Assembly (NCBI GenBank): GCA_035690425.1
Contig: DASSKO010000209.1
Coordinates: forward strand, 1-23,122
From: DASSKO01 sp035690425
Lineage (GTDB): Bacteria > Actinomycetota > Actinomycetes > Propionibacteriales > Nocardioidaceae
Direction of reading: 5' to 3'
DNA length: 23,122 nt
The position numbers and the translations under genes are program-made. Position 1 is the stretch's first letter. Every line of letters starts with the position of its first letter. Below, piece after piece: positions 1 through 5,737 of the stretch. Below the pieces are notes generated by a model. It did no database searches, was not told the origin of the DNA, and worked only from the letters and a program-made list of their open reading frames with translations.

Positions 1-156
1 GACTTCGTCGACACCGCCACCGGCAGCATCGTGCTGAGCAGCGAGCGCAGGAAGTCGATCCGCGACACCTACACGATCGACGTCGTCGACCAGCGGATCG
101 ACTTCCGCCTGGCAGCCGCGATGGCGGTGGCCCTGGACGCGCTGCAGAGCAGGTAA
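1..156 (+). CDS. C-terminal fragment of a LURP-one/scramblase-like protein (partial)
   Basis: The window opens inside an ORF in frame 1 that reads 51 residues to a TAA at 154-156. The tail carries the segment RRKSIRDTYTIDVV followed by a short alpha-helical end (RLAAAMAVALDALQSR). That ending resembles the last beta strand and C-terminal helix of the LURP-one/phospholipid-scramblase-like (Tubby C-terminal) fold, in which actinobacterial members often end with 'IRDTY...' and a hydrophobic helix. Only the tail is visible, so the family call rests on a short stretch and could be wrong. No function can be assigned beyond possible membrane-lipid association. Codon use is typical of the rest of the window. 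Confidence 0.5.
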   Translation, partial: DFVDTATGSIVLSSERRKSIRDTYTIDVVDQRIDFRLAAAMAVALDALQSR

Positions 157-238
157 CGACCGGGCGTTTGGGCGGCGATTACAACACCTGGCCGCTCGGA
201 CGCGCTGGAAAGCCGGCAAACTGGCCGCCGTACGTTCG

Positions 239-267
239 TTGACGCACCATTACGAGGCGCCTACTGT
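239..267 (+). promoter_or_regulatory. Sigma70-type promoter for the secreted solenoid gene
   Basis: TTGACG at 239-244 is followed after exactly 17 bases by TACTGT at 262-267. This is close to the vegetative consensus TTGACA-17-TATAAT. Transcription would start near 274, leaving a leader of about 125 bases before the ATG at 398. The 241-base gap 157-397 otherwise shows no gene. The leader is GC-rich and contains short inverted stretches, but I could not match it to a known riboswitch class. Confidence 0.55.
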
Positions 268-386
268 CTGTCTGGAAAGGGGGAGCCGGACCAGCCCACG
301 GCCCGTCGGCGAGCGCCTCGGCAGCGGCCAGTGATGCCTGTCTTCGTCCTCATCACATGTCGTCCCATGACGCATTCACTGCTTAT

Positions 387-391
387 GGAGG
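387..391 (+). promoter_or_regulatory. Ribosome binding site
   Basis: GGAGG lies six bases before the ATG at 398. It is the strongest Shine-Dalgarno match on the plus strand of this window and fixes the start of the secreted protein gene. Confidence 0.8.
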
Positions 392-397
392 ATCCGC

Positions 398-1402
398 ATG
401 AAGAAGCAGACTGTCGGCGCGATCGCGGTCGCAGCCACGCTCGGTGCCACCACCCTCGCCTGGTCGTCTCCCGCCAGCGCCGAGTTGAACACCCGCTGCG
501 TCGGCGAGGCCGGGGCGGTCACGGTGCCCGGTGACCTCGTCGTACCGCGGGGCGAGGTCTGCATCCTGACCGGCACCACGGTCCAGGGGGACGTCCGCGT
601 CGCGCGCAATGCCGACTTGCTCGCTGACGGCGCCACGATCGGCGGCCGTGTCGCCGCGAACAACAACGCCTACTTCGAGGCGGTCGGCAGCACGGTCGAC
701 GGTGAGGTCGTGCTCAACGGTGCATACGGCAGCTACCTCGAGAGCAGCGACCTGGGGGCCCGAGTTCTCACCCGGCCCAACGCGATCACCGACACCGGTG
801 GCTTCGTCTACACCTTCCAGTCCTCCGTCTCGGGCAGTCTGGTGTCGCGCAGCGCGGAGCTGTTCGTCGAGGCTTCCGAGATCGGCGGCACCGTCAACTC
901 CCGCAACTCCCTCTACGCCGACCTCTACGAGTCGTTCGTCGACGGCAGGGTGCTCGTCCGCAACAACGAACGCGGCGGTGTGGTCTGCGCCAGCGCCGTG
1001 CAGGGCGACTCGCGCTTCGTCGGCAACGGTGTGGTCGTGCAGCTCGGCTCCGACGGGCCGTTCGCCGACTGCGCAGACGGCAGCTACTGGGGCGGCGACG
1101 TGACCGCCAACCGCAACACCGGCGGCGTGTTCGTCGACAACAACATCGTCAACGGCGACCTGACCCTTCGCAACAACGACCCGGTGGCCCAGGTCGGTGA
1201 CGACAACATGATCCGCGGCGAGATCGTCGGCCAGTACGAGGACTGGGACGCGGCGGCGCCGATGACGCTGCAGCATCGTTCGGTTGCCCCGCAGAGCAAC
1301 CCGCAGCGGCGCGACAACATCCTCGACCAGAAGATCGAGCAGCGCCACGCCGGTGCGGTCAAGAGCGCAGCCCGCGCCGGTGCGGCGCACATCGGCCGCT
1401 GA
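398..1402 (+). CDS. Secreted beta-solenoid-like repeat protein, function unknown
   Basis: This is a 334-residue protein with a clear Sec signal peptide: KK at residues 2-3, a hydrophobic core at about 6-21, and a likely cleavage after ASA at residue 28. The mature part is built from irregular repeats of about 20 residues, each giving a short beta strand after a turn, with recurring V-x-G-[DERT]-V and N-N or R-N steps (TVQGDV, TIGGRV, TVDGEV, EIGGTV, FVDGRV, IVNGDL). This pattern fits a right-handed beta-helix of the bactofilin/pectate-lyase-like kind, but no catalytic motif is visible. Cysteines occur in pairs near the start (CVGEAG, CILTG) and in the middle (VCAS, DCADG), which could form disulfides outside the cell. 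The last 60 or so residues are charged and probably disordered. It has its own promoter, strong RBS and terminator, so it is probably monocistronic. A surface or matrix structural role is inference. Confidence 0.75.
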   Translation: MKKQTVGAIAVAATLGATTLAWSSPASAELNTRCVGEAGAVTVPGDLVVPRGEVCILTGTTVQGDVRVARNADLLADGATIGGRVAANNNAYFEAVGSTVDGEVVLNGAYGSYLESSDLGARVLTRPNAITDTGGFVYTFQSSVSGSLVSRSAELFVEASEIGGTVNSRNSLYADLYESFVDGRVLVRNNERGGVVCASAVQGDSRFVGNGVVVQLGSDGPFADCADGSYWGGDVTANRNTGGVFVDNNIVNGDLTLRNNDPVAQVGDDNMIRGEIVGQYEDWDAAAPMTLQHRSVAPQSNPQRRDNILDQKIEQRHAGAVKSAARAGAAHIGR

Positions 1403-1433
1403 CTCCACCAGCACCGACAACGGCAACACCGTC

Positions 1434-1467
1434 GAAGGCCCGCCCCGGTATGTCCGGGCGGGCCTTC
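1434..1467. terminator. Hairpin terminator between convergent genes
   Basis: GAAGGCCCGCCC (1434-1445) pairs perfectly with GGGCGGGCCTTC (1456-1467) around a 10-base loop, and the outer bases can extend the stem by up to three pairs. It lies 32 bases after the solenoid gene stop and 21 bases from the stop of the opposing MFS gene, so it can serve both. There is no long U-tract, as is usual in high-GC actinobacteria. Confidence 0.85.
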
Positions 1468-1488
1468 GGCATGGTCAGCCCGGTGACC

Positions 1489-2751
1489 TCAGCCCAGTGT
1501 CCTGGTGCTCGGGTCGCGCCGTACGATGCCGAACATCAGCAGGGCCGCGCCCACCGTGACCGCAACCATCACGGCGCCCATCGGCACGGCGCTGCTGCTG
1601 CCGAACAGGCCGACCACCGGGGCGACCAGGGCACCGACGCCGAACTGCACCGAACCGAGCAACGCAGCGGCCGTACCCGCCGCCTCTCCGTGTCGGGTCA
1701 TCGCCAGCGCCGGCGTGTTCGGCAGCGCCAGGCCGGCCGAGGCCACGATCATCGCCAGCGGCACGAGTACGCCGGCCAACCCGCCGAAGCCGGTGACGGC
1801 CGTGGCGAGCAGAGCCGACGATGCCGTCACCGCGAGCAGCAAGGCACCGGAGAGCACCGTCGCCGGTCCGAAGCGGCTCAGCAGCAGCGGGTTGGCCTGC
1901 GTGAACAGCACGAGGCCGATCGCGTTGGCCCCGAACACCAGGCCGAACGTCTGCGCATCGAGGCCGTAGACGCCCTGCAGCACGAACGGCGCACCGGAGA
2001 CGTAGGCGAAGATCGCCGACATCATCAAGCCGGCAATGAAGACGAGCGCGACGAAGGTCCGGTCGCGCAGCAGCATGCGGTAGGTGCCGAGCGTGGAGCG
2101 GAGCCTGGCCGACCGCCGTCGCTGCATCGGCAACGTCTCGCGCACGCCGAACACCGCGACCAGGACCAGCAGCGATGCCGCGGCCGCCAGCACGACGAAG
2201 ATGCCCCGCCACGACGTCCATCCCAGGATCAGGCCGCCCAGGCTCGGCGCGAGGACCGGTGCAGCCCCGATCACCAGCATCAGCCGTGACATCAGCCGGG
2301 CGACTGCGATGCCGGAGAACAGGTCACGCACGATCGCGAGTGCCACGACGGAGATCGCGGCCCCGGCGAAGCCCTGCACCACCCGGACCACGCTGAGCAT
2401 CTCGACCGTCGGCGAGATCGCGCACAACAGCGAGGCGAAGCCGTGGGTGGTGACACCGAAGATCAGCGGCTTGCGCCGGCCGACCGAGTCCGACAGCGGG
2501 CCGATGACGAGCTGTCCGACCGCGAGCCCGGCGAGCATCCCGGTGAGGGTGAGCTGCACGGCCGAGTTGGACGCCTGCAGCTCCTCCGCGATCGCCGGCA
2601 ACGCCGGCAGGTACATGTCGATGGTCAGCGGGCCCAGCGCGATCAGCGCACCGAGGACGAAGACCAGCTGAACGTACTTGCGTCCGGTCGGGCCGGTGGG
2701 CGTGGCGGCGCCGGACGCGGTGGGTGCGGGAAGTGTCGTCGAGCTGGTCAC
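1489..2751 (-). CDS. Bcr/CflA-type MFS multidrug exporter
   Basis: This is a 420-residue, 12-helix major facilitator of the DHA1/Bcr-CflA type, a proton-driven drug exporter in the inner membrane. Using the GTG at 2751, the first helix leads into DMYLPALP (about residues 45-52), the hallmark 'D-x-Y-L-P-x-x-P' of Bcr/CflA proteins. MFS motif A, GPLSDSVGRRK, follows at about 84-94 between helices 2 and 3. The central loop contains RETLP and Arg-rich residues, and the C-terminal half has six further hydrophobic segments. The open frame continues upstream to 2835, but that extension is poor in hydrophobic or typical residues. The GTG at 2751 overlaps the stop of a tiny upstream ORF with a good RBS, which supports this start; a TTG at 2763 is the alternative. 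The substrate cannot be told from sequence. It converges on the terminator at 1434-1467. Confidence 0.85.
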   Translation of the reverse strand: MTSSTTLPAPTASGAATPTGPTGRKYVQLVFVLGALIALGPLTIDMYLPALPAIAEELQASNSAVQLTLTGMLAGLAVGQLVIGPLSDSVGRRKPLIFGVTTHGFASLLCAISPTVEMLSVVRVVQGFAGAAISVVALAIVRDLFSGIAVARLMSRLMLVIGAAPVLAPSLGGLILGWTSWRGIFVVLAAAASLLVLVAVFGVRETLPMQRRRSARLRSTLGTYRMLLRDRTFVALVFIAGLMMSAIFAYVSGAPFVLQGVYGLDAQTFGLVFGANAIGLVLFTQANPLLLSRFGPATVLSGALLLAVTASSALLATAVTGFGGLAGVLVPLAMIVASAGLALPNTPALAMTRHGEAAGTAAALLGSVQFGVGALVAPVVGLFGSSSAVPMGAVMVAVTVGAALLMFGIVRRDPSTRTLG

Positions 2752-2780
2752 ACCGGGGTGCAAGACACCGCGGCCGCCAT
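2748..2780 (-). CDS. Putative 10-residue leader peptide coupled to the MFS gene
   Basis: On the minus strand GGAGGGG lies five bases before an ATG (2780-2778) that opens a 10-codon ORF, MAAAVSCTPV. Its TGA (2750-2748) overlaps the MFS start codon GTG (2751-2749) in the form GTGA. The RBS belongs to this ORF, not to the MFS gene, which has no usable RBS of its own. The layout therefore suggests translational coupling or a regulatory leader peptide, as is known for some antibiotic-resistance and exporter genes. No conserved leader family is recognised, and the function is inference from layout. Confidence 0.4.
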   Translation of the reverse strand: MAAAVSCTPV

Positions 2781-2837
2781 CTATTCCCCTCCGCCGTCCG
2801 AGGTCACGAACCAGCCGCCCGGCTTCAGGTCCCACAC
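2781..2837 (-). CDS. Very small ORF or gene remnant upstream of the MFS leader
   Basis: In this frame a GTG at 2837 opens 18 codons (MWDLKPGGWFVTSDGGGE) ending in TAG at 2783-2781, directly abutting the ATG of the leader ORF. Third codon positions are nearly all G or C, unlike the competing frame that would extend the MFS protein. The same frame stays open and protein-like for roughly 18 codons further upstream (…ECRDAAAVVDR), without a start codon. It may therefore be a tiny gene or the end of a decayed one. 'LKPGGWFV' recalls a methyltransferase strand, but the fragment is too short to name. There is no RBS in front of the GTG. Confidence 0.25.
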   Translation of the reverse strand: MWDLKPGGWFVTSDGGGE

Positions 2838-2889
2838 CCGGTCGACGACGGCGGCTGCGTCACGGCACTCCGGCTGAACGCCGCAGCGC

Positions 2890-3024
2890 TCAGTGCTTCT
2901 TGCCGGGTGGCACGATCTCGGTCGGATTCTTCGCCGCGGCCTTCGCGTGCTTGGCGGCGCGCTTCTCCTTGAGGGATTTCCCTTGCTTCTTGGACAGATG
3001 CTGCCGCGGGGACTTGTCGGCCAT
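2890..3024 (-). CDS. Small Lys-rich conserved actinobacterial protein (44 aa)
   Basis: An ATG at 3024-3022 opens a 44-residue ORF starting MADKSPRQHLSKKQGKSLKE and ending PPGKKH before TGA at 2892-2890. AGGGAG precedes the ATG by about six bases. The protein is dominated by Lys, Arg and Ala and is predicted to be basic and helical or disordered. The opening 'MADKSPR...SKK.GKSLKEKRAAK' matches a small hypothetical protein I recognise as widespread in actinobacteria, usually 40-60 residues and of unknown function; binding to nucleic acid or the ribosome is only a guess from its charge. It is divergent from the iron-box gene across 132 bases, so the box at 3126-3144 could in principle affect it too. 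Confidence 0.7.
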   Translation of the reverse strand: MADKSPRQHLSKKQGKSLKEKRAAKHAKAAAKNPTEIVPPGKKH

Positions 3025-3121
3025 GGTCGCTCCCTGGTCGAGAGCCTGGGTGGCTCCGCAGACTCGACAGTACGCCTCTCAGGCCAAGGGCGCAGCCATC
3101 AGTTGTGGGAGAACTCACCGC

Positions 3122-3147
3122 TTGCATTGGTAAGGCTTACCTAATAT
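3122..3147 (+). promoter_or_regulatory. Leaderless promoter of the adenylation-acyltransferase gene
   Basis: TAATAT at 3142-3147 is a strong -10 box with its last base nine bases before the GTG start at 3157. The transcript would begin at or just before the start codon, and no Shine-Dalgarno sequence is present. TTGCAT at 3122-3127 is a possible but closely spaced -35 element (14 bases). Confidence 0.5.
3126..3144 (+). promoter_or_regulatory. DtxR/IdeR-type iron box (operator)
   Basis: The 19-base site ATTGGTAAGGCTTACCTAA matches the DtxR/IdeR/DmdR consensus TTAGGTTAGSCTAACCTAA at about 15 of 19 positions when aligned by hand. It has a perfect central palindrome, GGTAAG-G-CTTACC. It overlaps the -10 box TAATAT, so a metal-loaded repressor bound here would block RNA polymerase. 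This predicts induction of the downstream gene under iron limitation. The A/T-rich site stands out sharply in this GC-rich region. Confidence 0.7.
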
Positions 3148-3156
3148 GTTCTGCCG

Positions 3157-5700
3157 GTGCCGCCGCCCCTGTTGACCAGCACCACCACACCGGGCATTGC
3201 CTTCGTCGACCAGTTGGTGCGGTTCGGCGATCGGCCGGCTCTGATCACCGCGGACGGGATCGTGTCCTACCGCGAGCTGTCCGGCCGCGTAGCCGACACC
3301 GCTGCCAGGCTCGGGTCGCAACGCCGGCTGGTCGTGGTGGTCGGTGCGAACCGCGTCGAGGCGGTCGTCGGCTACCTCGCTGCGCTGGCCGGCGGCCATC
3401 CGGTGCTGCTGACCGGCCCCCGAGACGACACGGGCAGCGACACGGGCAGCGACACGAGCCTCGACCCGCTCATCGACGCCTATGACCCGGACGTGGTCAT
3501 CGGGCCGGTCCACGGCTGGGACGTCCTCGAGCGCCGGGAGGGCACTGCGCACGACCTGCACCCCGACCTCGCACTGCTGCTGAGCACCTCCGGCTCGACC
3601 GGCTCCCCCAAGCTGGTGCGGCTGTCGCACGAGAACGTGAACTCCAACGCCGAGGCGATCGCGGACTACCTCGCTCTCCGCGACACCGACCGCGCCGCCA
3701 CGACGCTGCCGATCCACTACTGCTACGGGCTGTCGGTGCTCAACAGCCACCTGCTGCGCGGTGCCGGGATCATCCTCACCGAGCTCTCGGTCGTCGACCC
3801 CTGCTTCTGGCGGCTGTTCCGCGAGCACCGGGGCACCACGTTCGCCGGGGTTCCCTACACGTTCGACCAGCTCGACCGGATCGGCTTCGACCAGATGAGT
3901 GTGCCGGACCTGCGCTACGTCACCCAGGCGGGCGGGCGGCTCGCTCCGGACCGGGTACGGCGGTACGCCGAGCTCGGTCAGCGTCGCGGCTGGGACCTGT
4001 TCGTGATGTACGGCCAGACCGAGGCCACCGCCCGGATGGCCTACCTGCCGCCGGACCTGGCGTCCGTGCATCCCGGCGTGATCGGCGTCCCGATCGCGGG
4101 CGGCTCCTTCACCGTGCAGCCGTTGCCGGACTGGCCCGAGGCCGATGTCGGTGAGCTGGTCTACTCCGGCCCCAACGTGATGCTGGGGTACGCCGAGACA
4201 GCCGCCGACCTGGCCCGTGGCCGCACGGTGCGGGTGCTGTACACCGGCGACGTCGTCCGGCGTACCCGCAGCGGGATGCCCGAGGTTGTCGGCCGGCGCA
4301 GCCGGTTCGCCAAGATCTTCGGCCTGCGCATCGACCTGCAGCAGGTGGAGTCGGTGCTGGACCAGCACGGCGTCGCCGGGTGCTGCGCCGACGGCGGCGA
4401 CCGGCTCGTGATCGCCATCGAGCACCCCTTCCCGGCCGAGCGGATCCAGCGACTCGCTCGGCGCCGGTTCGGCCTGCCGGCGTGGACGGTCGCCGTGCAG
4501 CACGTGCAGCAGATCCCGCGGCTCGCGACGGGCAAGCCCGACTACCGCGCGATCGCCGCCCTGCGCGGGGACGAAGACCGCACACCCGCCACGGCCGCGG
4601 TGCCAGACGTCCGTGCCTTGTACGCCGAGCTGCTCGACGCCACCGACGTGCGCGACGACGACACCTTCGCCGGCCTGGACGGTGACTCGCTGTCCTACGT
4701 GGAGATGTCGATCCGGCTCGAGGAGCTGCTCGGCCACCTGCCCGCACACTGGCACACCACGCCGATCCGCGACCTGGTGCCGAGCACCCGACCGCGACGC
4801 GGCTGGCGGCAGATCGAGGTCAGCGTCGCGCTGCGCGCGCTGGCGATCGTGCTGATCGTCGGTTCCCACACCAACCTGTTCACGGTCCTCGGCGGGGCGC
4901 ACGCGCTGCTGGCCGTGGCGGGGTTCAACTTCGGTCGCTTCCAGCTGACCGCTGCGCCGCGTCGCACGCGGGCGCGCCACCTGCTGACCGCCATCGCCCG
5001 GATCGTGGTGCCGAGCGTGGCCTGGATCGGGGTGGTCACCGCCACGACCGGGTTCTACCCGTGGACCAACGTCGCGCTGCTCAACGCCGTACTGGGGCCC
5101 GACCACTGGACCGAACCACAGTGGCAGTTCTGGTTCGTCGAGGCGCTCGTCTACACGCTGCTGGCCCTGGCGGCGCTGCTGGCGATCCCGTGGCTGGACC
5201 GGGCGGAGCGGCGGTGGTCGTTCTGGCTGCCGATGGCCGCGGTGGGGCTCGGCCTGCTGTTTCGCTACGAGCTCGTCCAGACCGGCACGGGCGACCGCAT
5301 CCACACCGCGCTCGCGGTCTGGTGGCTGTTCGCGCTGGGGTGGGCGACGGCGAAGGCGTCGACCCGCTGGCACCGGGTGCTGGTGTCGGTGGCGGTCGTG
5401 GCGACCGTGCCCGGCTTCTTCGACGACACCGCGCGCGAAGCGGTGGTGGTCGCGGGCCTGCTGGTGCTGATCTGGGCGTCGAGCGTGCGGCTGCCGCCGG
5501 GCCTCGGTCGGCTGACCGGTGTGCTGGCCGCGGCGTCGCTCTACGTCTACCTCACCCATTGGCAGATCTATCCGCACCTCGAGGACGACTATCCGCTGCT
5601 GGGGCTGCTCGCCTCCCTCGTCGTCGGGGTGGCCTACTGGCAGTTGGTGACCCGGGTGCCGCGGCTGGTCAGGCGGCGTCAGTCGGCGTCGGCGCGGTAG
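3157..5700 (+). CDS. Adenylation domain - carrier domain - membrane acyltransferase fusion protein
   Basis: This is an 847-residue three-part enzyme. Residues about 15-470 form an AMP-binding (ANL) domain: P-loop STSGSTGSPK at 143-152, YGQTE at 285-289, YTGD at 362-365, and the catalytic lysine in ATGKPDY at 460. Residues about 485-545 are an acyl/peptidyl carrier domain with GDSLS, where Ser511 is the phosphopantetheine site. From about 555 to 835 the protein is membrane-embedded with 8-10 hydrophobic helices and resembles acyltransferase-3 proteins: LRALAIVLIVGSH at the start with a candidate catalytic His571, and a late YVYLTHW segment. The order suggests that a carboxylic acid is activated with ATP, loaded on the carrier arm and passed to an acceptor at the membrane, as DltA-DltC-DltB do in separate proteins. 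Substrate and acceptor are unknown. The GTG start fits a leaderless mRNA under the iron box, pointing to a role in iron limitation. A DTGS repeat lies at residues 91-101. Confidence 0.85.
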   Translation: MPPPLLTSTTTPGIAFVDQLVRFGDRPALITADGIVSYRELSGRVADTAARLGSQRRLVVVVGANRVEAVVGYLAALAGGHPVLLTGPRDDTGSDTGSDTSLDPLIDAYDPDVVIGPVHGWDVLERREGTAHDLHPDLALLLSTSGSTGSPKLVRLSHENVNSNAEAIADYLALRDTDRAATTLPIHYCYGLSVLNSHLLRGAGIILTELSVVDPCFWRLFREHRGTTFAGVPYTFDQLDRIGFDQMSVPDLRYVTQAGGRLAPDRVRRYAELGQRRGWDLFVMYGQTEATARMAYLPPDLASVHPGVIGVPIAGGSFTVQPLPDWPEADVGELVYSGPNVMLGYAETAADLARGRTVRVLYTGDVVRRTRSGMPEVVGRRSRFAKIFGLRIDLQQVESVLDQHGVAGCCADGGDRLVIAIEHPFPAERIQRLARRRFGLPAWTVAVQHVQQIPRLATGKPDYRAIAALRGDEDRTPATAAVPDVRALYAELLDATDVRDDDTFAGLDGDSLSYVEMSIRLEELLGHLPAHWHTTPIRDLVPSTRPRRGWRQIEVSVALRALAIVLIVGSHTNLFTVLGGAHALLAVAGFNFGRFQLTAAPRRTRARHLLTAIARIVVPSVAWIGVVTATTGFYPWTNVALLNAVLGPDHWTEPQWQFWFVEALVYTLLALAALLAIPWLDRAERRWSFWLPMAAVGLGLLFRYELVQTGTGDRIHTALAVWWLFALGWATAKASTRWHRVLVSVAVVATVPGFFDDTAREAVVVAGLLVLIWASSVRLPPGLGRLTGVLAAASLYVYLTHWQIYPHLEDDYPLLGLLASLVVGVAYWQLVTRVPRLVRRRQSASAR
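3427..3459 (+). repeat. 12-bp in-frame tandem repeat in the adenylation domain
   Basis: GACACGGGCAGC occurs twice back to back (3427-3438 and 3439-3450), followed by a shortened third copy GACACGAGC. It encodes DTGS-DTGS-DTS at residues 91-101, in a loop of the adenylation domain. Since the unit is a multiple of three, slippage would change loop length without breaking the frame. Confidence 0.7.
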
Positions 5701-5737
5701 TGGTCGCGGTAGGGGACGTGGATTCCTTCGCGCCGAC

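Noticed and set aside
274..397. Possible riboswitch (considered cyclic-di-AMP ydaO-type) in the leader of the secreted protein gene
   Set aside because: GAGCCGGACC and some GC-rich inverted segments recall it loosely, but the conserved core and pairing could not be laid out.
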